64,000 nucleotides of DNA. Source: an uncultured Alphaproteobacteria bacterium. Lineage in GTDB: Bacteria; Pseudomonadota; Alphaproteobacteria; Rs-D84. Made by a program: the position numbers and the translations under genes. The notes beneath the pieces were generated by a model. The model did no database searches, was not told the origin of the DNA, and saw only the letters and a list, made by a program, of their open reading frames with translations. Of this stretch, positions 21,001 to 28,216 are shown in pieces; position 1 is the stretch's first letter, and each line of letters starts with the position of its first letter. The stretch lies in the NCBI GenBank assembly GCA_944389595.1, contig CALXMY010000003.1:1-64000 (forward strand), written 5' to 3'.

Positions 21001-22491
21001 CCCAGAATGTTAAGCTGTGATCCGGGATACTATTATGATCACCTGGTGCTGGTTACCGATTGTATGGAGGTTGGCCATGGATATTACAGTCCTGATTTGG
21101 ATTTGACGCGGTATCAATGCCCACCAAGCGGTACAACCCGTGGCACAACCAGTGTATCTGCATCAGAATGCTATATGGAAGGATTGGTGTGCGATATAGA
21201 AAATGGTATCGGTGAACAGACGTGTAATTATGACGAAATCGATAAATCCTATACCGCCAGTTGTCAGACATGTATTGTGACCAACTGTAACGAAGGCTAT
21301 TCACAGGTTGGTAACACATGTGTGGATTGTCCCCCGGGCAGCGTGTGCGACGAAGGCTCGCAAAAGACTTGCGCGGAATTAACGAACGGATTATACACAG
21401 AATCCGACGCTGGCACTGAAGATGTTGCGTACTGCTATCGCGAATGTGCGTTGGAAGCAAATGCACTGGCAATGACCGGGCGCGATTACTATGCAGCAAC
21501 AGACACATGTGCAATCAGTCGCTGTGTGGCGGGATACACGTTGGAAAATGGTCAATGTGTGGAATGCCCCGAAGGTAGTTTCTGTGACCCAGATAATCCG
21601 GGCGGTGACAAGATGTCTTGCGCGGATTTGGGTAACGGTGAATGGTCACTGTCACTGCCGGGTGCCAAGGATGAATCAGGATGCTATCAGGTATGTGAAG
21701 CCTATCCGTTAATTGGCGGCACCGCGATTCCGGTAAACGACAAAGCGTTCTATCCGAATGAATGCGAATACGAGGGCAGATCTGAAACCGGCAACCCATG
21801 CGAAATCATTGATGGCGTGTGTGTTGAAAAATCCTGTGTCGGCGGATTCATTATGCAGGATGGCAAATGTGTGCCGTGTGATGTTGAATATGCAATAACA
21901 TATAAGCCAACAGGAATTTGCCAGGTCGCAGAATGCGTCATAGGATTCCATCCAAATGGCAACAAATGCGAGTCAAACATTCAGGAATGCACGGCACCAA
22001 ATGCGGTGTATGCAGAACGCGAATGGGATTTCGCAAAGCAAGCATTTGGAACATGCACAATACGCGAATGTGATTATGGATTCCATCTGTCGTCGAATGC
22101 ATGTGTGGCCGATGCACAACCGTGCTATGTCGAAAATGGTACAGGTTACAAGGAATGGGATTATAATCTGGACGATTGGGGCGAATGTGTCGCTGTATCG
22201 TGCAACCCAGGTTATACAAATGACCCATCCGAAACAAATGAACGCACAAAGCAATGTGGCGAGTGCAAAAACCGCTATAGCGTATTGGGCAAATTGGCAG
22301 CCAGCAGTTATGTCCAAGGATGCGAAATTGCATCGTGCATGTACCAGGGTGAACTATATAACCTGGAATACAACGAGTGCGTGCCGATTTGTCCGATGAC
22401 CGAATACGAGGACGAAACGGGTACCATGATATGGGACGACAGCAGAAAGAAATGCGTCCGCACATGTAAAGATGGTTACACAATGTGGTAA
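15043..22491 (+). CDS. Giant secreted Cys-rich protein with InlB-type B-repeats
   Basis: 2482 residues. A Sec signal peptide (FLGLLTSLFILAGGAFA) ends near residue 23. The mature protein is mostly a chain of 40-80-residue Cys-rich units of the form C..G.YCPGG...CP..GT...GA....CY..C, similar to GCC2/GCC3 or TNFR/EGF-like modules. Four beta-grasp InlB/Flg_new-like repeats are set among them at about residues 521-590, 733-809, 1527-1607 and 1611-1703 (YTVTLDKNGGTGDTP, then LYAVW). No LPXTG anchor, autotransporter barrel or transmembrane segment is visible near the C-terminus (CKDGYTMW). It is probably an exported adhesin or surface fibre stabilised by many disulphides. The route across the outer membrane is not visible. 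GAGAGGAAAAC gives a good ribosome site. Confidence 0.85.
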   Translation: MGKKRYFLGLLTSLFILAGGAFAAGGTDLSTGTAGNIGTGTGGTVVTPGGDQVGGGVTVAGSGYLCDDTRMYFKCAAGYYGKDTQMGQYDPNKFQRYPYTTECLKCGDNSTTPAGVVGTSPFLRACNCNTGYTSDGQPLNDSNGTSTTGCQLATVHCDAGTYLPAGGWACESCGKGDICPGGDFNYNASENQGIEKCPDGYTTDEGPVTTQVQCFIQVDAGHYLPTANGTSENFMECAAGTANPVHKVYYGGTSICTACSDNEYSDAGAGACTACATGYSSAGTDHAGVTSCKTTCADGYIVETANEQCTLLDNGWIKAEHTVIQGEVSTPAEQCPADFRDGAPVGTRAECVKSDTRIGEQIEPDVPDGCETARGAACSPATCSYKQYYGENGDGEVFDGCANTEGLDCNQTLTGVTAAAGHYSDMDTLSCPACDPGYTSEAGATSPYQCTKECTVACRNPGQSGCPDNSTCTFNTDEVSTGTQNQEEERCSALQEDCTLKDFTCNNGYVKNEGKCDPVVSQVSYSCGNGSGIAPGASSVQYGEFYNVQHNTCTAPAGNEFAGWSDGEKIVFPGEGWRWPYTTDITFTAQWTPCAGGTNAAGQCGCGENTYPNGTGGCDTCIMQCAEEHPSYPNGTYNICGTSGDPNSACSRACRTSDVPNASGVNGSFTMGQVNECYATACQENFYLTGSGKKTACAPCVPNATCPGGTETFKCHPGFHLSDDGTYCERDNIIITLKKNGGSGTVNGATGVNDAMHTCQYGLMCTLPDGAGLERENYAFTGWGDSPECDKGVFQKEFTEATTMYACWSQQSTTCQVGKYYNGSEHVDCPAGMYCPGNGSTPMGAPGCGETCVADANGDRDVTTDGGATEVTQCYVTCEAKVISNGTTTAINDTINYNGSEYPVCTYTASCNAGYIAENQGTADATCRPCRDGEYCPGGSGTDPDECPEDGWCEDGNYTPCPDGGTAPAGSTSSAACYKACPTKTGANGTITVNAPGTMHYSDSLQAYNQAQCTYEISCDAGYKVIEETQNTNNPQCTDCLPGEICGGGTDPIDPDTDKCPAPGTSEPNATSIEQCFNPCTGSEPDVEHATSVKSDGPQYYKSYLHGYPACTFSVECEDEYTPTGNGTPSPSCEQCLPGQWCPPDGSDPQNCPEPGTSDAGATAATDCYIECSLAGPITGGTLVSNASGTDDKQYWDGNAYPTCTYHATCNPGYVVKNQDTAAATCEKCIDGVNCPGGDEEKEPDECEEGFYCEDGIQKECPVGGTSNAGAEHITDCYKVCPASMTPEIAHGKTESTGNAHYDQRLSAYPQCEYRAICGTNYEAQNSPGPNPSCIFGNTDECPADHYCPTDGSGPIACPDGGKSEKGSTSITQCYKIFDPYSGFKNGTASAKCFFDGTAESGKYDRCSIEEVHDCIAGYWYGEQGAFACQGVDSGYYSPDGAKNQTKCPVDPTGGDVESDEYADSYTKCYMSCDSTFDHSTYVAAAQNNVYGISATEYAKCSYNVTCVTGYTVQNNNTEAPSCNANVYTVTLDKNGGTGDTPNSIQCTFDSGKCELPATSGLTRPGYSTQNKWCSNRDGTGTCYYAGQSTSANISVDGTGATLYAVWVPNVYTVNLDHQSANTDGAPETVYLKYATGWFSNSGATTGISALTTLPTKTGFEFAGYYSETSGGVQIVNNTGALQTSQEALTFTTIDPSTIYARWSNGMTPCAPGTYYTGTGTECAQCTENHYCPGGKFPTNSGHADGLNMCPNNGYSIAGSDDASDCYQTGLEYVATHGSGTQTCYYDNVAQSYSVKCMDKEITVCHAGYWLADPGNENPDCDVVGNGYYSGGDTIVRTQCPNGGNTESETSTMVQECFKTNLLYTAVHGSGTQRCFYTSGDGADAVYQRDCDTKVITSCNGGYWLANSSDTDCVEVQQNYYSESGDLERHACPADGKTNSATTESITFCYKDGLPYDEAQHGYGEYLCYYTSGEGDNAKYTSSCDDPRMLSCDPGYYYDHLVLVTDCMEVGHGYYSPDLDLTRYQCPPSGTTRGTTSVSASECYMEGLVCDIENGIGEQTCNYDEIDKSYTASCQTCIVTNCNEGYSQVGNTCVDCPPGSVCDEGSQKTCAELTNGLYTESDAGTEDVAYCYRECALEANALAMTGRDYYAATDTCAISRCVAGYTLENGQCVECPEGSFCDPDNPGGDKMSCADLGNGEWSLSLPGAKDESGCYQVCEAYPLIGGTAIPVNDKAFYPNECEYEGRSETGNPCEIIDGVCVEKSCVGGFIMQDGKCVPCDVEYAITYKPTGICQVAECVIGFHPNGNKCESNIQECTAPNAVYAEREWDFAKQAFGTCTIRECDYGFHLSSNACVADAQPCYVENGTGYKEWDYNLDDWGECVAVSCNPGYTNDPSETNERTKQCGECKNRYSVLGKLAASSYVQGCEIASCMYQGELYNLEYNECVPICPMTEYEDETGTMIWDDSRKKCVRTCKDGYTMW

Positions 22492-22496
22492 TCACA

Positions 22497-22524
22497 GAAA
22501 ATCCCCCAAACGGGGGATTTTTTA
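22497..22524 (+). terminator. Terminator of the giant gene
   Basis: AAATCCCCC-AAAC-GGGGGATTT then TTTATTTT, starting at the stop codon. Confidence 0.9.
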
Positions 22525-22637
22525 TTTTAAACGTACAGTGCATCCAAAAACGTTGTGTTTCCGGCAATAAAAAATTTTTAATATTTTTTCAAATAATGTG
22601 GTTGCCCCAGGTAACTATTTTTTGCTATTGTCATGGC

Positions 22638-25600
22638 ATGGAAAATCAATTTGTTCATCTTCGCACTCATTCGCGCATTTCAATTGGTGCGGGTACATTA
22701 AAAATCAAACAGATTCCCGAACTGTGCCGCGCCAATAATATGACCGCATGCGCATTGACCGATACAAATATGATGTCTGGGTGTGCCGAATTTTCCGATG
22801 TTATGCCGAAAAACAAAATTCAACCGATAATAGGAACAGAAATCACACTGAACCAGCATAACGCAGATCCAAAAATTTTACGTGCATCCGCCCTGTCCCG
22901 CGTCGTGTTGTTGGCACAAAATCACGAAGGGTATCTGAATTTGTGCGAAATGAGTCGCATTATGTACATGCGAACAGAAAATCATCATTTGGGGCCATAT
23001 ATTACATTTGATGATCTGGCCACGCACAGTGCGGGATTAATATGTTTGTCTGGTGCGCAAACTGGGCCAATTGGCATGGCAATATTAAATGCACAAAATG
23101 GATTGGCGCGCCAATATGCCGAACAATTAATGCAAATATTTGGCGACCGTTTTTATATGGAAATTCAACGTCACGGTTTGGACGACGAAATTAAAACAGA
23201 ACCGGAATTTTTAAAAATTGCGTTGGAAATGAATATTCCAATTGTTGCAACAAATGATGTCGAATTTGCCACACCACATGATTATGAAGCCGAAGATGCG
23301 CTGAGTTGCGTTTTGGGGCAAACAAAAGTTATTGACCCGGACCGGCCACGCAAATCATCAGAACAATATTTTAAATCTGCGGATGAAATGGCGGAAATAT
23401 TTTCTGACCTGCCCGAAGCAATTCAAAACACTGTTACCATTGCAAATCGATGCGGATTTATGGTGAATGTTCACGAAAAACCGTTGTTGCCGCGCTTTGG
23501 TGATGATTTGGAACAAGAATGCCAAATGCTGCGTGATAATACTATGTCGGGATTGGCGAAAAAATTAGCCCAGCATAAAATTACCGATACCAAACCATAT
23601 TATGAACAGGCGGAATTTGAATTGGGCGTTATCATAAATATGGGATTCCCGGGATATTTTCTGATTGTTGCCGATTATATTGATTGGTGTCGCCGCAATG
23701 ATATTATGACCGGCCCAGGGCGCGGTTCGGGTGCCGGTTCTATTGTGGCATGGGCATTGGGAATTACGCATGTAAACCCATTAAAATATGGTTTACTGTT
23801 CGAAAGATTTTTAAATCCTGATCGTATTTCTATGCCTGATTTTGACGTGGATTTTGAACCGACCGGTATTGAACGTGTGTTGGCGTATATCTGTGATAAA
23901 TATGGCCATGATTCTGTATGCCGCATTATAACGTTTGGCAGTTTACAGGCCCGTGGTGCGATTCGTGATATTGGGCGTGTGTATGGTATTCCATATTCGA
24001 AATCTGACCGTTTGTCGAAACTGATACCCCAGGATGCAAAAACATTAAAAGATGCCGTTGATGCATCGCCAGAAATTCAAAGCATTCTGCAAACAGATGA
24101 AGATATGAACAAAGTTGTCACAATTGCCGAAGAACTGGAAGGTTCATTGCGTAATTTGGGCCAGCATGCATGTGGTGTGGTTATCGGCGACCGGCCAACA
24201 ACAAAAATTGCACCAGTATATCGTGATCCTGCCAATGCATTGCCATCGTGTCAATTTGATGGACATTATTTGGAATCTGCGGGATTGATTAAGTTTGACT
24301 TTCTGGGTTTGGAAACGTTGGCAGTATTAAAATATGCAATTAAATTAATCCAGCAAACGCGCGGTATCAATATTGATTTAGATAAAATCCCAACCGATGA
24401 TGCAAAAACAATGAAACTGTGGCAGGCCGGATTAACCGAAGGCATATTCCAATTTGATGCCCCGTTTGTACAGCAAACTTTGCGAAAAATGCATCCAACC
24501 AGTTTTTTGGAAATTTCCGCGTTAAATGCACTGAATCGTCCGGGGCCAATTGCATTTATTCCACAATTTATCGCGCGTATGCACGGCGAGGAAAAAGTAG
24601 AATATGTGCATCCACGCGCAGAACCAATATTAAAAGAAACATATGGCATTATCGTATACCAGGAACAGGTTATGCAACTGACACGCGCATTGGCCGGGTT
24701 CACACGCGGACAATCCGACAACGTGCGCAAGGCGATGGGTAAAAAAATTGCCAAGATGTTGGATGAACTGGAAGGAAAATTTTACGACGGATGCGAACAG
24801 GAACAAACACTGAATCGCGACCAGGCCAAAGAATTGTGGGAAAAGTTCAAGGAATTTGCAAAATACGCATTTAATAAATCTCATGCCATTGCATATTCGA
24901 TTGTCGCAAATCAATGTGCATATTTAAAGGCAAACTATACCCCGGAATTTTTGGCGGCATCCATGTCCAGTAATTTGAATGACACGGATCAACTGGCGTT
25001 ATTTGTTGACGATGCCAAGGCGAATTTTGGTATACAAATTGTTGCACCTGATATTAACGAAAGCGAATCGTTGTTCACGGTGCGGAACGGCAAAATTATT
25101 TATGCGTTGGCAGCAATCAAGGGTGTTGGCACGGTTGCAACCGACGCAATTGTTGCGGAACGCAACGCAAATGGTAAATTCAAAAACCTGACTGATTTTG
25201 CAAAGCGTTGTGCCCCAATTATAAACAAAAGAATTCTGGAGGCTTTTGCCAAGGTTGGTGTTTTGGATTCATTAGAGCCGAATCGCGCGGCAATATTTAT
25301 GAATGCGGATACCATATTGTCATATGCATCTAAATCACGTGATGGTGCAAATTTGTTATCGTTGTTTGCAAACACTGTCGAAGACGATGTCGCCGAAGAC
25401 AGATTAAGAAAAAATCTGCCTGATACACCGGCGTGGACATTCGCACAGCGTTTGGAAAATGAATTATCGGCATTGGGTTTTTATATTTCTGCACATCCAT
25501 TGGATCAATATAAACATTTAATTGAACGCACACGTTTGGCCACCAGTGCGACATTGGCATCGCTGGGGGACAGAAAAAGTGTGCAAATTGCCGCCACAGT

Positions 25601-26048
25601 TGGGTCTTTCTCGCGTCGTCGTACCAAGGCCGGCAAAGACATGATTACAATCAATGCATCGGACAGTTATGGCAATATCGAAGCCGTTGCATTCGGGCAA
25701 TCGGCATCTGAACTTGCCCAGATTTTATCAACAGAAACATTGGTTTTGATTTCCGGCAAAACGTCATGTCGTGATGACAGGGTGTCAATTTTTGTGGACT
25801 CGATTATACCGCTGACAAAATGGGTGGCAACAATTGCAAAGAAAATTACACTGGACATATACGATGGCAATGTTCTGCCCGATGTAAAAAAGGCTATAAT
25901 GGCATTACGACCGGGACACACGCATATTGTGTTGAATCTGCATGCGGGCGACAAAGTTGCCGCAATGGCATTGCCGGGTGGTGTTGAATTGGGTGCCACC
26001 ACCGCAAACGATTTTATAAACTTGGGTATACGGGTTGAAATAGAATGA
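22638..26048 (+). CDS. dnaE: DNA polymerase III alpha subunit
   Basis: 1136 residues, the replicative polymerase. I start at 22638 (MENQFVHLRTHS); upstream in-frame codons run through the previous terminator and are not native. The PHP domain comes first, then the C-family polymerase palm with GPGRGSGAGSIVAW and the catalytic aspartates in PDFDVDFE, the fingers (NALNRPGPIAFIPQFI, FNKSHAIAYSIVA), a helix-hairpin-helix region (ALAAIKGVGTVATDAIV) and the OB fold (VQIAATVGSFSRRRTKAGKD). Its TGA overlaps the rsmH ATG (ATGA). Confidence 0.97.
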   Translation: MENQFVHLRTHSRISIGAGTLKIKQIPELCRANNMTACALTDTNMMSGCAEFSDVMPKNKIQPIIGTEITLNQHNADPKILRASALSRVVLLAQNHEGYLNLCEMSRIMYMRTENHHLGPYITFDDLATHSAGLICLSGAQTGPIGMAILNAQNGLARQYAEQLMQIFGDRFYMEIQRHGLDDEIKTEPEFLKIALEMNIPIVATNDVEFATPHDYEAEDALSCVLGQTKVIDPDRPRKSSEQYFKSADEMAEIFSDLPEAIQNTVTIANRCGFMVNVHEKPLLPRFGDDLEQECQMLRDNTMSGLAKKLAQHKITDTKPYYEQAEFELGVIINMGFPGYFLIVADYIDWCRRNDIMTGPGRGSGAGSIVAWALGITHVNPLKYGLLFERFLNPDRISMPDFDVDFEPTGIERVLAYICDKYGHDSVCRIITFGSLQARGAIRDIGRVYGIPYSKSDRLSKLIPQDAKTLKDAVDASPEIQSILQTDEDMNKVVTIAEELEGSLRNLGQHACGVVIGDRPTTKIAPVYRDPANALPSCQFDGHYLESAGLIKFDFLGLETLAVLKYAIKLIQQTRGINIDLDKIPTDDAKTMKLWQAGLTEGIFQFDAPFVQQTLRKMHPTSFLEISALNALNRPGPIAFIPQFIARMHGEEKVEYVHPRAEPILKETYGIIVYQEQVMQLTRALAGFTRGQSDNVRKAMGKKIAKMLDELEGKFYDGCEQEQTLNRDQAKELWEKFKEFAKYAFNKSHAIAYSIVANQCAYLKANYTPEFLAASMSSNLNDTDQLALFVDDAKANFGIQIVAPDINESESLFTVRNGKIIYALAAIKGVGTVATDAIVAERNANGKFKNLTDFAKRCAPIINKRILEAFAKVGVLDSLEPNRAAIFMNADTILSYASKSRDGANLLSLFANTVEDDVAEDRLRKNLPDTPAWTFAQRLENELSALGFYISAHPLDQYKHLIERTRLATSATLASLGDRKSVQIAATVGSFSRRRTKAGKDMITINASDSYGNIEAVAFGQSASELAQILSTETLVLISGKTSCRDDRVSIFVDSIIPLTKWVATIAKKITLDIYDGNVLPDVKKAIMALRPGHTHIVLNLHAGDKVAAMALPGGVELGATTANDFINLGIRVEIE

Positions 26049-26890
26049 CAAAACATATACCGGTGTTATTGGATTCTGTTATGCGCGCATTGGGCGACAT
26101 TGCGGGCAAAACGATTGTTGATGCAACATTTGGGGCCGGTGGATATTCGCGCGCATTTTTAAATGCAGGCGCGCGGGTTATTGCGTTTGACCGTGATCCA
26201 ACCGTCGCAACAGATGCAAAAAAAATGTGCGCTGAATTTGATGGCCGTTTTGAATTTATACCCCGCCCTTTTTCGCATATTTCCGATTTAGACGGCACAT
26301 ATGATGCCATTGTTTTTGATTTAGGCATATCATCAATGCAAATTGATGTGCCGACGCGCGGTTTTTCATTTCGTGGCAACGGGCCATTGGATATGCGCAT
26401 GTCGGGTGCCGGCGTGTCGGCCACGGAATTAATCGAAAATACATCTGTTGATGAATTGGCACAAATACTGCGCGATTATGGCGATGTTAAAAAGGCGCAC
26501 ATTTTGGCACGGGTGATAAAAAACGCCCAACCCAAAACAACATTTGAATTACGCGATTTAATTCATAATCCGCATGACATCGCCCCGGTGTTTCAGGCAT
26601 TACGTATCGCGGTAAATGACGAAATGGGCGAATTAACGCGCGCATTGAATGCAGTGCCAAATTTATTAAATTGCGGTGGCAAATGCATATGCGTCACATT
26701 TCATTCAATCGAGGATCGTATTGTAAAAAACACTTTCCGTGAATGGACAACCCCCGCGGGCGATCCGCGTATGCCCACAATTGTAAGCGCACCGTTTGAA
26801 CCAATAAAAACCGTTACCCCGCCGGCCACAGAAATCGAACAAAATCCCCGCGCGCGCAGTGCGCATATGCGCGGCGTAACAAAGTTATAA
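26045..26890 (+). CDS. rsmH: 16S rRNA (cytosine-1402-N4)-methyltransferase
   Basis: A 281-residue SAM-dependent enzyme modifying C1402 in the ribosomal P site. Motifs include HIPVLLDSV at the start, the SAM site VDATFGAGGYSRAFL, DLGISSMQID, RGFSFRGNGPLDMRM, and the C-terminal CVTFHSIEDRIVK. It is coupled to dnaE by an ATGA overlap. It is not followed by ftsL or ftsI, so it has been separated from the usual division/cell-wall cluster. Confidence 0.95.
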   Translation: MTKHIPVLLDSVMRALGDIAGKTIVDATFGAGGYSRAFLNAGARVIAFDRDPTVATDAKKMCAEFDGRFEFIPRPFSHISDLDGTYDAIVFDLGISSMQIDVPTRGFSFRGNGPLDMRMSGAGVSATELIENTSVDELAQILRDYGDVKKAHILARVIKNAQPKTTFELRDLIHNPHDIAPVFQALRIAVNDEMGELTRALNAVPNLLNCGGKCICVTFHSIEDRIVKNTFREWTTPAGDPRMPTIVSAPFEPIKTVTPPATEIEQNPRARSAHMRGVTKL

Positions 26891-26960
26891 AATCATGTTG
26901 ACCCACATATGTAATTTTTTGTACGATAAAAAAAAGTTTTGATAAATACAGGTGAAATAT

Positions 26961-27470
26961 ATGAAAAAAATATTGTCTTTGATGTTTTTTCCAATAATTG
27001 CAGCAATAATGTTTGTCCCCATGGCGATGGCGGTATGCCCCGTATGCACGGTGGCGGTTGGTGCCGGACTGGAGGGTATGCGTCTGTTGGGTGTTGACGA
27101 TGTTATCACCGGAATTTGGGCGGGTGCATTGACGCTGTCGATATTTTTATGGACGGTTGGTTGGCTTAAAAAACGCGGTGTTAAAAATGCATTTTTGCAA
27201 ATAGGATTGCCATTTATCATCTATTATGGATTATTGGCGGCGGTTTATGCGTTGCCAGGGGTTGAATTTGGTGCCACCACATTGTGGGGAATTGATAAAT
27301 TCCTGTTGGGGATTATTGTCGGCACAATTGCGTTTTATTTGGGCGCACGGTGGTATGTGCGTATCAAGCGTAAAAATGGCGGCCATGCACAGTTTGCTTT
27401 TCAAAAAGTCGTTGTTCCATTATCATTTTTAGTTGTGGTAACAATTGTGTTTTGGCTGATTACGATGTAA
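26961..27470 (+). CDS. Membrane protein with CPVC motif
   Basis: 169 residues starting at ATG 26961 with CAGGTGA 6 nt upstream. The N-terminal signal-like helix ends in AMA and is followed at once by VCPVCTVAVGAG, a possible metal or disulphide site on the outer face. Four further hydrophobic segments follow (near residues 50-68, 80-98, 110-128, 145-165). Similar small CPVC membrane proteins occur in many anaerobes, with no established function. Confidence 0.7.
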   Translation: MKKILSLMFFPIIAAIMFVPMAMAVCPVCTVAVGAGLEGMRLLGVDDVITGIWAGALTLSIFLWTVGWLKKRGVKNAFLQIGLPFIIYYGLLAAVYALPGVEFGATTLWGIDKFLLGIIVGTIAFYLGARWYVRIKRKNGGHAQFAFQKVVVPLSFLVVVTIVFWLITM

Positions 27471-27503
27471 TAAATTAAATTTACAGAAAGGAAGGAAAAA
27501 ATC

Positions 27504-28154
27504 ATGGCAAAAAAATCGGACACAAAGGCAGCAAAACAATCCAGCCGCCGCACACGCGCATCAAAAATGACGCTGGAGGAAATGGTTGCCAAAGTTGACG
27601 CATCAAAAAAAGTTAATCCATTGGATTTATCATCGGACCAGGATTTATCAATCGCACTGATGAATTTGATTTCACTGGAGGAACATTTCTTTTTCAGTGG
27701 TGCAAAAACGCAAAAAACCGGATTTTATGATTTGATAAATACTGTGCGTGACATGCGCAAAGAACTAATGTCGCGCATTGTGAAAAAATCAACCGCCGAA
27801 AATGGCGAAGTTTGGTGCATTTCGAAACACTTGTTGGCGGCATCTATGCGTATTATGGAGGTCGGCACCAAGGCATTGTCCGCTGGCAACACGCATACGG
27901 CATATGATTTGTTTAACAAATCGTATGAATTGTATTCGTTATTCTGGGGAATCAATATGGATTTGATTGATTTAACCGGGGTTAAAAAAATTGCACCGGA
28001 TGTGTATAATCACGCCATGTCGGAATGCAAACTGGGCGGTGAAAAACCGGCCGCGGCGGAATCAAACACGGCCCCCAGCATCAAGGAATCCAAATCTGCG
28101 GTGCGTCGTTTGGGTGATTGGGTAAAAAATGCGGTAAATTGTTGCATAGAATAA
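27504..28154 (+). CDS. Hypothetical cytoplasmic helical protein
   Basis: 216 residues with a strong ribosome site (AAAGGAAGGA). The N-terminus is basic and disordered (KSDTKAAKQSSRRTRASK). The core is predicted helical (EEMVAKVDASKK, LISLEEHFFFSGAKTQ, INTVRDMRKELMSRIVKK). A basic amphipathic C-terminus ends in CCIE. I recognise no family. It lies 33 bp after the membrane protein and probably shares its transcript. Confidence 0.7.
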   Translation: MAKKSDTKAAKQSSRRTRASKMTLEEMVAKVDASKKVNPLDLSSDQDLSIALMNLISLEEHFFFSGAKTQKTGFYDLINTVRDMRKELMSRIVKKSTAENGEVWCISKHLLAASMRIMEVGTKALSAGNTHTAYDLFNKSYELYSLFWGINMDLIDLTGVKKIAPDVYNHAMSECKLGGEKPAAAESNTAPSIKESKSAVRRLGDWVKNAVNCCIE

Positions 28155-28164
28155 AAATTTTGTG

Positions 28165-28192
28165 TTGATTCAATATGCGCAAAAATGATAAA
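28165..28192 (+). promoter_or_regulatory. Possible promoter of the 913-residue secreted protein gene
   Basis: TTGATT (28165-28170), 16 bp, GATAAA (28187-28192), 24 bp before the proposed TTG start. Confidence 0.4.
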
Positions 28193-28216
28193 ATATGCAA
28201 AAGAGAGATGTAAATT

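Noticed and set aside
22638-22760. PHP domain of DnaE with HLRTHS instead of HxH
   Set aside because: Proteobacterial DnaE proteins, including that of E. coli, also have HLR at this site, so the change is ordinary.
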